The notes: a model not told the origin generated them from the sequence alone. Numbered from the stretch's first letter, positions 32,284 through 40,896 are shown. The stretch is DNA of 49,324 bases from Burkholderiaceae bacterium (GCA_019635275.1 JAHBZV010000019.1:1-49324); one strand, 5' to 3'. Translations and numbers: made by a program.

Positions 32284-33393
32284 CTACGACCTCGCGAGTG
32301 CTCGCGCCAGCGTCTCCACGATCCGCTCCGCAGCCTTGCCGTCCCAGAACTGCGGCCGCCGCCCCGTCTTGCCCTGCCCGGCCAGCACCGAGTCGGCTGC
32401 CGCGACGATCTTCGCCGGATCGACGCCGACGATCGTGTTCGTGCCCTCGTCGACCGTCACCGGCCGCTCGGTGTTCTCGCGCAACGTCACGCAGGGAATG
32501 CCCAGCGCGGTGGTTTCCTCCTGCAGGCCGCCGCTGTCGGTGAGGATCAGGCTCGCGTCCTTCCACAGGTTCAGGAAGTCCATGTACGACAGCGGCTTCG
32601 TGAGGATCACGTTCGGGCCGAGGTCGAGGCCGAACTTCTCGAGGTTGCCCCGGGTGCGCGGGTGCACCGGGAAGACCAGCGGCAGCTTCGCGGCGATCTC
32701 GCGCAGCGCGCCCGCGATGCCCGACAGCGTCGCGCGGTCGTCGACGTTCGACGGCCGGTGCATCGTGACGACGCCGTAGCGGCCCAGCCGTTGCTTGAGT
32801 GCCTCGCTCTCGAAGCCGCGCTTGTCCGCGGCGGCGAGCTGGTCGCGCTGGTAGAACAGGTTGTCGACCATCACGTGGCCGACGAAGAACACCTGGTCCT
32901 CGCGCTTGCCCTCGTGCAGCAGGTTGGCGCGGCCCGCCGGCTCGGTGACGAAGAACCAGTCGCTGATCGAGTCGGTGACCAGCCGGTTGATCTCCTCGGG
33001 CATCCGCAGGTCGCCGCTGCGCAGCCCCGCCTCGACGTGCGCAACCGGAATGTGCAGTTTCTTGGCGACGATCGAGCAGGCCAACGTCGAGTTCACGTCG
33101 CCGACCACCAGCACGCAATCGGGGCGGTGCTGCTGGCAGATCGCCTCGAACGCCACCATGATCTTAGCGGTCTGCGTCGCGTGGCTGCCGCCGCCGGCCT
33201 CGAGGTGGAAGTCGGGCTTCGGGATGCCCAGTTCCTCGAAGAACACGTCGCTCATCTCGCGGTCGTAGTGCTGGCCGGTGTGGACGATGCGGTAGTCGAA
33301 CGCGTCGCGCCGCGCGTCGAGCGCGCGCACGATCGGCGCGATCTTCATGAAGTTCGGGCGCGCGCCGGCGACGAGGTAGAGGGTCTTCTTCAT
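32284..33393 (-). CDS. wecB: UDP-N-acetylglucosamine 2-epimerase (non-hydrolysing)
   Basis: WecB interconverts UDP-GlcNAc and UDP-ManNAc, supplying ManNAc or ManNAcA for surface polysaccharides. The 369-residue length fits. Motifs seen are GARPNFMKIAPIVRAL at the N-terminus, TGQHYDREMSDVFFEELG, HVEAGLRSGD, EEINRLVTDSISD, TMHRPSNVDD and the UDP-binding DSGGLQEETTALGIP near residue 280. No UDP-ManNAc dehydrogenase (WecC) was recognised, although Ugd is nearby. The gene stands alone between the HigBA remnant and the MazEF-like module, about 5.5 kb away from the main locus. Confidence 0.94.
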   Translation of the reverse strand: MKKTLYLVAGARPNFMKIAPIVRALDARRDAFDYRIVHTGQHYDREMSDVFFEELGIPKPDFHLEAGGGSHATQTAKIMVAFEAICQQHRPDCVLVVGDVNSTLACSIVAKKLHIPVAHVEAGLRSGDLRMPEEINRLVTDSISDWFFVTEPAGRANLLHEGKREDQVFFVGHVMVDNLFYQRDQLAAADKRGFESEALKQRLGRYGVVTMHRPSNVDDRATLSGIAGALREIAAKLPLVFPVHPRTRGNLEKFGLDLGPNVILTKPLSYMDFLNLWKDASLILTDSGGLQEETTALGIPCVTLRENTERPVTVDEGTNTIVGVDPAKIVAAADSVLAGQGKTGRRPQFWDGKAAERIVETLARALARS

Positions 33394-33438
33394 CCGGCCG
33401 ATTCTACGGGCGGGGCGGGCGGCGCGCCGCCGAGTAAT

Positions 33439-33780
33439 TCACGGGCGCCCGAGCGTCGCGGCGACCTGCCCGAGAACCCGGCCGCGCAGGGCGGCGGGAA
33501 TCCTGCCGAGGCGCGAGGCGTGCACCGCCTCGATCGTGGCGATCTTCGCGGTGCGAATGACCGATGGTGCGGGAAGGCCCGCCGCTGCCGGGTTGGTGAT
33601 GGCAAGGTCGCCGGGCCAGCCGCGGTTCTCGGCACTGGTGATCATCAGCACCCAGAGCAGCCCGTGGGCGTCCTCGAGCGACGGTATCGAGACCACGAGC
33701 GCCGGCCTCGATTGCCGCGTCGAGCGATCGGTGTACGGAAACGGAACCTTGACGACGTCGCCCTGACTAAAGGTTGCCAT
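33439..33780 (-). CDS. MazF/PemK-family endoribonuclease toxin
   Basis: The 113-residue protein opens FSQGDVVKVPFPYTDRSTRQ and RPALVVSIP, the SH3-like beta-barrel of MazF/PemK toxins, which cut mRNA at short sequences. MITSAENRGWPGDLAIT with its active-site serine/threonine region follows, then SVIRTAKIATIEAV. Its start lies inside the antitoxin 3' end (14-base overlap), so the two genes are coupled. Cleavage specificity cannot be read. Confidence 0.87.
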   Translation of the reverse strand: MATFSQGDVVKVPFPYTDRSTRQSRPALVVSIPSLEDAHGLLWVLMITSAENRGWPGDLAITNPAAAGLPAPSVIRTAKIATIEAVHASRLGRIPAALRGRVLGQVAATLGRP

Positions 33781-33985
33781 AGGCCTTCCGGTCGGCCTCC
33801 GAGCGCCATTCGTCGAAAGTGCCGAATGGATCGTCCAATACCTGCTCGCGAGGCACTTTCGTGACGATGACCCGCTGATCCACGATCTCGTAGAGCAATT
33901 CGTCACCTTCCTCCAGGCGCAGCGCTGCACGCACGGGCTGCGGGATGGTGGTCTGGGCCTTGCTGGTGAGCTTGCTGGTGATCAC
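33767..33985 (-). CDS. AbrB/MazE-type antitoxin
   Basis: The 72-residue protein from the GTG at 33985 reads ITSKLTSKAQTTIPQPVRAA, then LRLEEGDELLYEIVDQRVIV, the swapped-hairpin AbrB/SpoVT DNA-binding domain. A variable acidic tail (DDPFGTFDEWRSEADRKAY) would contact the toxin. GTG was chosen because homology begins at VITSK and GAGG lies six bases upstream; an in-frame GTG at 34023 is the alternative. The promoter and operator lie at 34028-34056. Confidence 0.85.
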   Translation of the reverse strand: MITSKLTSKAQTTIPQPVRAALRLEEGDELLYEIVDQRVIVTKVPREQVLDDPFGTFDEWRSEADRKAYGNL

Positions 33986-34027
33986 GACTGCCTCGTCGGG
34001 CGATCGGAGGATGGGCGACACGCGACC

Positions 34028-34056
34028 ATTGTAAGGAACTTCCTTTCTGGCGGCAA
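34028..34056 (-). promoter_or_regulatory. Promoter of the MazEF-like module with a palindrome in the spacer
   Basis: On the minus strand TTGCCG (34056-34051) and TACAAT (34033-34028) are separated by exactly 17 bases. The palindrome AAGGAACTTCCTT at 34033-34045 lies in the spacer and touches the -10, where the AbrB-type antitoxin could block polymerase. The region also precedes the divergent apaH. Confidence 0.66.
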
Positions 34057-34091
34057 TTCCCGCGAATGCGGAATCGAAGGATAATTTCGCG

Positions 34092-34943
34092 ATGCCCGCT
34101 TCCGCCGCCATCGACGACGAAACCTGGGCCATCGGCGACCTGCAGGGTTGCCTCGACAGCCTGCTTCGCCTGCTGCCGCAGCTGTCCGCCGACGCGCGGC
34201 TGTGGATGCCCGGCGACATCGTGAACCGCGGCCCGCGCTCGGCCGACAGCCTGCGCTGGGCCATGTCGCAGGGCGAGCGGCTGGTCGCGGTGCTCGGCAA
34301 CCACGACCTGCACCTGCTGGCGGTGGCCGCCGGCATTCGCCGCGCGCACCGCAGCGACACGCTCGACGACATCCTCGCGGCGCCCGACCGCGACGCGCTG
34401 ATCGACTGGGTGCGCACGCGCCCGCTCGCGCATTACGAACACGGGTGGCTGATGGTGCACGCCGGCGTGCTGCCTCAATGGTCGGTCGAGCGCACGCTCG
34501 AACTCGCCGCCGAGGTGCAGCGCGTCTTGTCGGGCCCCGACTGGATCGGGTTCCTGCGCGAGATGTACGGCAACGAGCCGGCGGCCTGGTCGGACTCGCT
34601 GCGCGGCAACGACCGGCTCAGGGTGATCGTCAACGCGCTCACGCGAATCCGCTTCTGTACGCCCGAAGGCCGGATGGACTTCGCCGCGAAGGAAGGCGTC
34701 GACCACGCGCCCGACGGCTACCTGCCCTGGTTCGAGGTGCCGGACCGCGCGAGCCGCGGCACCCCGATCGTGTTCGGCCACTGGGCCGCGCTCGGGTTCA
34801 TGGACCGGCCGGACCTGCTGTCGATCGACACCGGCTGCGTCTGGGGACGCGAACTGACCGCCGTGCGGCTGTCCGACCGCACCCGATGTTCGGTGTCCTG
34901 CGCGCCGGTCGACGCTCAGCCCGGGCGTCCGATCGAGTCGTAG
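34092..34943 (+). CDS. apaH: Bis(5'-nucleosyl)-tetraphosphatase, symmetrical
   Basis: ApaH hydrolyses Ap4A to two ADP and also acts in stress signalling and removal of Np4 RNA caps. The 283-residue protein carries the phosphoesterase motifs in order: AIGDLQGCLDSL (GDxxG), MPGDIVNRGPRS (GDxxxRG), LGNHDLHLL (GNHD), then HAGVLPQWS and FGHWAALGF with metal-binding histidines. The start at 34092 is preceded by GAAGGA. Its last 28 bases overlap the end of the convergent ugd gene. Confidence 0.95.
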   Translation: MPASAAIDDETWAIGDLQGCLDSLLRLLPQLSADARLWMPGDIVNRGPRSADSLRWAMSQGERLVAVLGNHDLHLLAVAAGIRRAHRSDTLDDILAAPDRDALIDWVRTRPLAHYEHGWLMVHAGVLPQWSVERTLELAAEVQRVLSGPDWIGFLREMYGNEPAAWSDSLRGNDRLRVIVNALTRIRFCTPEGRMDFAAKEGVDHAPDGYLPWFEVPDRASRGTPIVFGHWAALGFMDRPDLLSIDTGCVWGRELTAVRLSDRTRCSVSCAPVDAQPGRPIES

Positions 34944-36241
34944 CGCAAGCCCGCGGCGCGCACCAGCTTCGGATCGTAGAGGTTGCGCCCGTCGATCAGC
35001 ACCGGCTGGCGCATCGTCGCGCGCAGCCTCGCGAAGTCGGGGCTGCGAAACTCGCGCCACTCGGTGACGACGAACAGCACGTCGGCGCCTTCGGCGGCCC
35101 GGTACGGATCGTCGACCGTCGCGAATCCCGTGCGCCCCGCGAAGGCCGCACGCACGTTGGCTGCGGCCTCGGGGTCGTAGCCGACGACGCTCGCGCCTGC
35201 AGCGAGCAGGCTGTCGATCAGCTCGAGGCTCGGCGCCTCGCGGATGTCGTCGGTGTCGGGCTTGAACGCGAGGCCCCACAGCGCGGCGCGAAGGCCGTCG
35301 AGCTTGCCGTCGAACGCCTTCGCCGCCTTCGCGAACAGCACCTTCTTCTGCCGCTCGTTGGCCTCGAACGCCGCCTGCACGATCGTGAGCGGCGACGCGT
35401 GCTCCTGGCTGGTGCGCAGCAGCGCGCGCAGGTCTTTCGGGAAGCACGAGCCGCCGAATCCGGGGCCCGGATAGAGGAAGCTCGGGCCGATGCGCGGATC
35501 GCTGCCGATGCCGCGGCGCACGTCCTCGATGTCGGCGCCCAGCCGCTCGGCGAGCGCCGCCATCTCGTTCATGAACGAGATGCGCACCGCGAGCATCGTG
35601 TTGGCCGCGTACTTGGTGAGTTCGGCCGAGCGCACGTCCATCACGATCAGCTTCTCGTGATTGCGCGAGAACGGCGCATAGAGCGCGCGCATCGCATCGG
35701 TGGCCCACGCGTCGCGGCTGCCGATCACGATGCGGTCGGGGCGCATGAAGTCGCCGATCGCCGCGCCCTCCTTCAGGAACTCCGGGTTCGACACCACCGA
35801 GAACTCGTGCGCGACGCCGCGACGCGCAAGTTCGGCGGCGATTGTCTCGCGCACCTTGTCGGCCGTGCCCACCGGCACCGTGCTCTTGTCGACCACGACG
35901 CAGCGGGCCGACATCAGCGAGCCGATCGTTCGCGCCACCGCGAGCACGTGCGACAGGTCGGCCGAGCCGTCCTCGCTGGGCGGCGTGCCGACCGCGATGA
36001 AGACGACCTCGGCGCCCCCCAGCGCATCGGCCGCGTCGGTGCCGAAGCGGATGCGCTTCTGCGCCAGGCCGCGCTCGAGCAGCGGCGCGAGCCCCGGCTC
36101 GTGGATCGGCACCTCGCCGCGATTCAAGCGCGCGACGCGGTCGGCGTCGACGTCGACGCAGGCCACGTGGTTGCCCATCTCGGCGAAGCAGGCGGCGGTG
36201 ACGAGCCCCACGTAGCCCGCTCCGAATACTGTGAGTCGCAT
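34916..36241 (-). CDS. ugd: UDP-glucose 6-dehydrogenase
   Basis: Ugd oxidises UDP-glucose to UDP-glucuronate in two NAD-dependent steps. The 441-residue protein shows LTVFGAGYVGLVTAACFAE at the N-terminus, IAVGTPPSEDGSADLS, SNPEFLKEGAAIGDF, the catalytic-cysteine motif PGFGGSCFPKDLRAL, and ALWGLAFKPDTDDIREAPS. The ATG at 36241 separates it from the preceding epimerase by 14 bases; the pair is co-oriented and likely cotranscribed. A product use in capsule, uronic-acid O-antigen or aminoarabinose pathways is possible. Confidence 0.96.
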   Translation of the reverse strand: MRLTVFGAGYVGLVTAACFAEMGNHVACVDVDADRVARLNRGEVPIHEPGLAPLLERGLAQKRIRFGTDAADALGGAEVVFIAVGTPPSEDGSADLSHVLAVARTIGSLMSARCVVVDKSTVPVGTADKVRETIAAELARRGVAHEFSVVSNPEFLKEGAAIGDFMRPDRIVIGSRDAWATDAMRALYAPFSRNHEKLIVMDVRSAELTKYAANTMLAVRISFMNEMAALAERLGADIEDVRRGIGSDPRIGPSFLYPGPGFGGSCFPKDLRALLRTSQEHASPLTIVQAAFEANERQKKVLFAKAAKAFDGKLDGLRAALWGLAFKPDTDDIREAPSLELIDSLLAAGASVVGYDPEAAANVRAAFAGRTGFATVDDPYRAAEGADVLFVVTEWREFRSPDFARLRATMRQPVLIDGRNLYDPKLVRAAGLRYDSIGRPG

Positions 36242-36255
36242 CGTTCGTCCCTGTG

Positions 36256-37290
36256 TCAGCGAATGCGGTGATGGTCGCGAAACCACGCGACGAAGGCGCG
36301 CAGCCCCTCGTCCAGCGGCACCCGCGGCGTGAAGCCGGTCAGCCGGGCGAGCTTGTCGGTCGACGAGAACGTGCGCTCGACGTCGCCCGGCTGCAGGCCC
36401 ATCTCGTTGCGCAGCGCGCGCCGGCCGGTGATCGATTCGAGCGCCGCGATCAGCTCGTTCACGCTGACGGGGTCGCTGCGGCCCAGGTTCACCACTTCGA
36501 ACGGCGCCCAGCTGGTGTCGGGGCCGTCCGCGTTCCAGTCGGCCGGATCGGTGGAGCCGCGCGCCGGGGGTGGCGCGCCGAGCAGCCGGACGGTGGCCTC
36601 GACCGTGTCGTCGATGTAGGTGAAATCGCGCGACAGCACGCCGCCGCCGTAGACGTCGATCGGCCGCCCGTGCAGCAGCGCATCGGTGAACTTCCAGATC
36701 GCCATGTCGGGCCGTCCCCACGGCCCGTAGACGGTGAAGTAGCGCAGCCCCGTGACCGGCAGCCCGAACAGGTGGGCGTAGCTGTGCGCCATCAGCTCGT
36801 TCGCGCGCTTGGTCGCCGCGTAGAGGCTCACCGGATGGTCGACCGCGTCGCGCTCGGAGAACGGCAGCCTGCGGTTGGCGCCGTAGACGCTGGAGCTGCT
36901 CGCAAAGACCAGGTGCTGCACCCGCAGCCGCCGGCACGCCTCGAGGACGACGGTCATGCCGGTGAGGTTGCTGTCCGAGTACGCCATCGGGTTTTCGAGC
37001 GCATAGCGCACGCCGGCCTGCGCAGCCAGGTGAACCACCTGCCGCGGGGCGTGACGATCGAACAGCGCGGCCATGGCGACGCGATCGGACACGTCGGCCT
37101 GGTGGAACGCGAAGCCCTCGACGGCTTCGAGCGTGGCGAGCCGCGCGCGCTTGAGCCGCGGGTCGTAGTAGTCGTTCAGGTTGTCGATGCCGACGACTGC
37201 CCGGCCGTCGGCGAGCAGCCGCCGGCAAAGGTGCATGCCGATGAAGCCGGCAGCGCCGGTGACGAGGACGGGTGAACTCATCGGCGACAT
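36256..37290 (-). CDS. NAD-dependent epimerase, probable UDP-glucuronate 4-epimerase
   Basis: The 344-residue extended SDR has the NAD motif LVTGAAGFIGMHL, then LNDYYDPRLKRARL, YALENPMAYSDSNLTGM, SSSSVYGAN, the catalytic YAATKRANELMAHSYAHLFG and FTVYGPWGRPDMA. LNDYYDxxLK and the PWGRPDMA motif are characteristic of UDP-GlcA 4-epimerases, which make UDP-galacturonate from the Ugd product of the next gene. The ATG at 37290 has GGGGGA immediately upstream, and its A is shared with the TAA stop of the preceding acyltransferase gene. Confidence 0.88.
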   Translation of the reverse strand: MSPMSSPVLVTGAAGFIGMHLCRRLLADGRAVVGIDNLNDYYDPRLKRARLATLEAVEGFAFHQADVSDRVAMAALFDRHAPRQVVHLAAQAGVRYALENPMAYSDSNLTGMTVVLEACRRLRVQHLVFASSSSVYGANRRLPFSERDAVDHPVSLYAATKRANELMAHSYAHLFGLPVTGLRYFTVYGPWGRPDMAIWKFTDALLHGRPIDVYGGGVLSRDFTYIDDTVEATVRLLGAPPPARGSTDPADWNADGPDTSWAPFEVVNLGRSDPVSVNELIAALESITGRRALRNEMGLQPGDVERTFSSTDKLARLTGFTPRVPLDEGLRAFVAWFRDHHRIR

Positions 37291-38108
37291 TATCCCCCGG
37301 ACCCGGGCCGGCGCGCCCGACGGACCGCCTCGGGGACCGCGTCGTCCAGCGGCAGGCCGAGCCGCGCGCCGATCGCGCGACGCGACTGCTCCGCGATCCG
37401 CTGTCTCGTTTCGCCCTCGGCCGGCGGCAGCGGGTGAACCTCGGCCACGATCGACGGCGCGGTCAGGACCCGGTATAGCGACGTGACGAACGCCATGCTG
37501 CCGATGAAGACCGCCGCGTCGGTCGGCCGGTGGTCGCTGTCCAGGTAGCGCAACCCCACCGGAATCACCGGCGCGCGCGCGTGCAGCGCGGCCTCGACCA
37601 GGTTGCCGTGGAACGGCAGCAACCGGCTGCCATCACTGGTCGTTCCCTCGGGGAACACGGCAACCCGCCGCCCCTCGTGAAGCGCCTGCACGATGCGCCG
37701 GTTCAGCCGGTGCACCGCGTGGCGCTTGCCGCGCTCGATGAACAGCGTGCCGACCCGGGACACCAGCGTGCCGAGCACCGGCCAGCGGGCAATCTCGGCC
37801 TTGGCGACGAAGTGCGCCGGCGCGATGGCCATCACCAGGAACACGTCGAGCCACGAGACGTGGTTGGCCAGCAGCATGTGGCCGTCGCGCCGCACGGCCA
37901 GCGACTCGGCGCCTTCGGCAGGATGCTCGCGAAGGCGCACGCCACAGGCGCCGAGCAACAGCCGCGACCAGCGCGCGACGACGCGTTCGCGGGCGTCGCG
38001 GCCCATCGCCGGAAACACGACGACGACGGTGAACAACCCGGCCGCGAGCAGGAAAGCGAGCAGCGGAGCCCGGCCCGCCAGCCGCAACCAGCCCATCGGC
38101 GACGCCAT
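37290..38108 (-). CDS. 1-acylglycerol-3-phosphate O-acyltransferase (PlsC-type)
   Basis: The 272-residue protein is a membrane-anchored LPLAT enzyme. A hydrophobic N-terminus (RAPLLAFLLAAGLFTVVVVF) is followed by the catalytic HxxxxD motif in LLANHVSWLDVFLVMAI, the FIERGKRHAVHRLNR region, and the glycerophosphate-binding VAVFPEGTTSDGS. It makes phosphatidic acid from lysophosphatidic acid, or acylates a related lipid such as ornithine lipids (OlsA). The gene stands between pyrC' and the uronic-acid genes. The ATG at 38108 has no clear ribosome-binding site; an in-frame ATG four codons later is possible. Confidence 0.88.
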   Translation of the reverse strand: MASPMGWLRLAGRAPLLAFLLAAGLFTVVVVFPAMGRDARERVVARWSRLLLGACGVRLREHPAEGAESLAVRRDGHMLLANHVSWLDVFLVMAIAPAHFVAKAEIARWPVLGTLVSRVGTLFIERGKRHAVHRLNRRIVQALHEGRRVAVFPEGTTSDGSRLLPFHGNLVEAALHARAPVIPVGLRYLDSDHRPTDAAVFIGSMAFVTSLYRVLTAPSIVAEVHPLPPAEGETRQRIAEQSRRAIGARLGLPLDDAVPEAVRRARRPGSGG

Positions 38109-38143
38109 CTTGATCGGGACAGACCGCGCGCGATCGGCGCGCC

Positions 38144-39424
38144 TCAGCGTTCGAAGGCGACGCGCCCGTCGACCACGGTGAAGCGCGCGCGACCGCTCAG
38201 TTCCATCCCGAGGTACGGCGTGTGCCTTCCCTGGCTCGCCAGTGCCTCGGGCGCGACGGTCCAGTGCTCCTCCGGATCGAAGACGCAGAGATCGGCGGGT
38301 GCGCCGACCGCGATGCGGCCGCCCGCGGCCGACGGCCCGAGCACCGCGATCGAGCCGACCGTGAGCTTGTCCAGCGCGGCCAGCAGGCCGGTGCGCGTCT
38401 CGCGGGCCCACTTCAGGGTCAGCGGCAGCAGCAACTCCAGCCCCGTCACGCCCGGCTCGGCTTCGGCGAACGGCAGCTGCTTGGCATCGTCGTCGACGGG
38501 CGTGTGGTCCGAGCAGATCGCGTCGAGCGTGCCGTCGGCCAGCGCCGCGCGGATCGCGTCGCGGTCGCGCTGCGAGCGGAACGGCGGATCGACCCGATAC
38601 TGGCTGTCGAAGTAGCCGATGTCGACGTCGATCAGGTGCAGGTGGTGCACGGCGACGTCGGCGCTCACCGGCAGTCCCTCGGCCTTGGCGTTGCGCACGA
38701 GCTCGAGGCCCGCTGCCGACGACAGTCGACACAGGTGGACGCGGCAACCCGTGTCGCGCACCAGGTCGAGGATCGTGTGCAGCGCGATCGTCTCGGCGCA
38801 CACCGGAATGCCGGCGAGCCCCATCCGCGCGGCCACCGGTCCGCTGTGCGCGACACCGCCGCGCGCGAGGTGCGGATCTTGCGGCCGCACCCAGACGGTG
38901 AAGCCGTAGGTGTTCGCGTAGAGCATCGCCCGCCGCAGCACCTGCGTGTCGACGATCGGCGCGCCGGCCTGCGAGAAGCCGATGCAGCCGGCCTCGGCGA
39001 GCTCGGCCATCTCGGTGAGCACCTCGCCCTTCAGGCCGACGGTGAGGGCCCCGAGCGGGTACAGGCGCGCCTGGTCCAGGCCCCGCGCCCGGTACTTGAG
39101 CATCTCGACGAGGCCCGGCTCGTCGAGCGGCGGATCGGTGTCGGGCGGGCACGACAGCGAGGTGACGCCGCCGGCGAGCGCCGCGCGCATTTCGGATTCG
39201 AGCGTCGCCTTGTACTCGAACCCCGGCTCGCGCAGCCGGGCGGCGAGGTCGACCAGCCCCGGCGCGACGACCAGTCCCGACGCGTCGAGCGTGCGATCGG
39301 CGCGGAACCCCGGCGGGGCGGCGCCGATGGCGACGATGCGCCCGTCGGCGACGTGCAGGTCGGCGCTGCGGTCGGACGCCGAGGCGGGATCGACGACGCG
39401 GCCCTTGAGGACGGACAGTCTCAT
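38144..39424 (-). CDS. pyrC': Dihydroorotase-like protein PyrC' (metal ligands missing, probably non-catalytic)
   Basis: The 426-residue protein aligns along its length with type I dihydroorotase, but key residues are lost. The DxHxH metal motif expected near residue 60 reads VDLAARLREPGFEYKAT, with Ala and Arg at the histidine positions. The later IATDHAPH-type motif reads CSDHTPVDDDAK without the second histidine. In Pseudomonas such PyrC' subunits are inactive but needed to assemble the aspartate carbamoyltransferase complex. It directly follows pyrB (four-base gap) in an operon pyrR-pyrB-pyrC'. An authentic dihydroorotase should be elsewhere in the genome. Confidence 0.92.
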   Translation of the reverse strand: MRLSVLKGRVVDPASASDRSADLHVADGRIVAIGAAPPGFRADRTLDASGLVVAPGLVDLAARLREPGFEYKATLESEMRAALAGGVTSLSCPPDTDPPLDEPGLVEMLKYRARGLDQARLYPLGALTVGLKGEVLTEMAELAEAGCIGFSQAGAPIVDTQVLRRAMLYANTYGFTVWVRPQDPHLARGGVAHSGPVAARMGLAGIPVCAETIALHTILDLVRDTGCRVHLCRLSSAAGLELVRNAKAEGLPVSADVAVHHLHLIDVDIGYFDSQYRVDPPFRSQRDRDAIRAALADGTLDAICSDHTPVDDDAKQLPFAEAEPGVTGLELLLPLTLKWARETRTGLLAALDKLTVGSIAVLGPSAAGGRIAVGAPADLCVFDPEEHWTVAPEALASQGRHTPYLGMELSGRARFTVVDGRVAFER

Positions 39425-39428
39425 GCTT

Positions 39429-40397
39429 TCACGATTGCGCGAGGATGCTCATCACGGCCATCCGCACCGCGATGCCGAAGGTGACCTGGTCGAGGATCAC
39501 CGACCGTGGGCCGTCGGCCACCGCCGAATCGATCTCGACGCCGCGATTCATCGGCCCCGGGTGCATCACGATGCAGTCCGGCGCGGCGAGCGCGAGCTTC
39601 TCCTGCGTCAGCCCGTACTGCTTGAAGTATTCCTGCGCCGACGGCAGCAGCGCGCCGCGCATCCGCTCGTTCTGCAGCCTGAGCATGATCACGACGTCGA
39701 CGCCGCGCAGCCCCTCGCGCATGTCGGTGAACGTGCGCACGCCCATCTGCTCGAGCCCGCCCGGCAACAGCGTGCGCGGGCCGATCACGCGCACCTCGGG
39801 CACGCCCAGCGTGGTCAGCGCGTGGATGTCGGAGCGCGCGACGCGCGAGTGCAGCACGTCGCCGACGATCGCGACCGTGAGCTTCGTGAAGTCGCCCTTG
39901 AAGTGGCGGATCGTGTAGACGTCGAGCAGGCCCTGCGTCGGATGGGCGTGGCGCCCGTCGCCAGCGTTGACCACATGCACGTGCCCGCGGCCGCGCGTGC
40001 GGTCGATGTGCTGCGCGATCAGGAAAGGCGCGCCGCTCTCGGCGTGGCGCACGACGAACATGTCGGCGTGCATCGCGACCAGGTTGTCGATCGTGTCGAG
40101 CAGCGACTCGCCCTTCGACGTGGACGACGTGCCGATGTTCAGGTTGATCACGTCGGCCGACAGCCGCTTGGCGGCGATCTCGAAGGTGGTGCGCGTGCGC
40201 GTCGAGCTCTCGAAGAACAGGTTGAAGACCGACTTGCCGCGCAGCAGCGGCACCTTCTTGATGTCGCGGTCGGACACGCCGACGAAGGTGGCAGCCGTGT
40301 CGAGAATGTGGTGGATCAGCTCGCGCGGCAGCCCCTCGATGGTAAGCAGGTGCCGCAGTTGCCCGTTCTCGTTCAGCTGGGGATGGCGCAGCGGCAT
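39429..40397 (-). CDS. pyrB: Aspartate carbamoyltransferase catalytic subunit
   Basis: PyrB condenses carbamoyl phosphate and L-aspartate, the first committed step of pyrimidine synthesis. The 322-residue protein shows the carbamoyl-phosphate-binding signature [19 protein letters not shown] near residue 58, [31 protein letters not shown], and [11 protein letters not shown]. No PyrI regulatory subunit is visible, so the enzyme probably assembles with PyrC'. The ATG at 40397 lies four bases after the pyrR stop. Confidence 0.96.
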   Translation of the reverse strand: MPLRHPQLNENGQLRHLLTIEGLPRELIHHILDTAATFVGVSDRDIKKVPLLRGKSVFNLFFESSTRTRTTFEIAAKRLSADVINLNIGTSSTSKGESLLDTIDNLVAMHADMFVVRHAESGAPFLIAQHIDRTRGRGHVHVVNAGDGRHAHPTQGLLDVYTIRHFKGDFTKLTVAIVGDVLHSRVARSDIHALTTLGVPEVRVIGPRTLLPGGLEQMGVRTFTDMREGLRGVDVVIMLRLQNERMRGALLPSAQEYFKQYGLTQEKLALAAPDCIVMHPGPMNRGVEIDSAVADGPRSVILDQVTFGIAVRMAVMSILAQS

Positions 40398-40401
40398 GGC
40401 G

Positions 40402-40896
40402 TCATTCGATCCGGAGCGTGAAGCGGCCGTCTTCGGTGCGGCGCAGCGCGAAGTTTCGCGGCGCGGCGAGCGGGTGCGTCGCCCCGCAATACCGCGCCTC
40501 GATCGGCAGCTCGCGACCGCCACGGTCGAGCAGCACGGCCAGCTCGATGCGCGCCGGCCGGCCGTAGTCGAACAGCTCGTTCATCGCGGCGCGCACGGTG
40601 CGCCCGGTGAACAGGATGTCGTCGACCAGCACGATGTCGGCACCGTTCACCTCGAACGGCAGCTCGGTCGCCTTCATCTCGACCGGCAGCCCGCGCCGAC
40701 CGTAGTCGTCGCGGTGGAACGCGCTGGACAGCGTGCCCAGCGGCCGCGCGAGCTTCAGGTCTCGGTGCAGGCGCTCGGCGATCCAGGCGCCGCCGCTGTG
40801 GATGCCGATCAGCGACACGTCGCGCCCGGCGATGCCGTCGCGCACGGCCTGCAGCAGGCGCGCGTAGATCGCTTCGGCGTCGGGGTTGGCGCTCAT
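40402..40896 (-). CDS. pyrR: PyrR-type phosphoribosyltransferase
   Basis: The 164-residue protein has the PRPP loop [20 protein letters not shown] near residue 90 and the opening region [15 protein letters not shown]. It belongs to the PyrR/uracil phosphoribosyltransferase family. Gram-positive PyrR binds pyr mRNA as an attenuator regulator. In betaproteobacteria the regulatory role is less certain, and the 22 bases upstream leave no room for an attenuator in this leader. It is the first gene of the pyr operon here, immediately behind ruvX. Confidence 0.93.
   Translation of the reverse strand: MSANPDAEAIYARLLQAVRDGIAGRDVSLIGIHSGGAWIAERLHRDLKLARPLGTLSSAFHRDDYGRRGLPVEMKATELPFEVNGADIVLVDDILFTGRTVRAAMNELFDYGRPARIELAVLLDRGGRELPIEARYCGATHPLAAPRNFALRRTEDGRFTLRIE

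Noticed and set aside
34916-37228. 770-residue minus-strand frame running from ugd into the epimerase gene
   Set aside because: The upstream half is out of the epimerase frame and is arginine and proline-rich. Only the part from 36241 is the real Ugd.
36253-37275. Long plus-strand frame across the epimerase gene
   Set aside because: It is the complement of a conserved SDR gene and shows no protein family pattern.
38222-39484. Plus-strand frame antisense to pyrC'
   Set aside because: It has low-complexity arginine and glycine-rich sequence without motifs; it is explained by GC-rich codons on the other strand.
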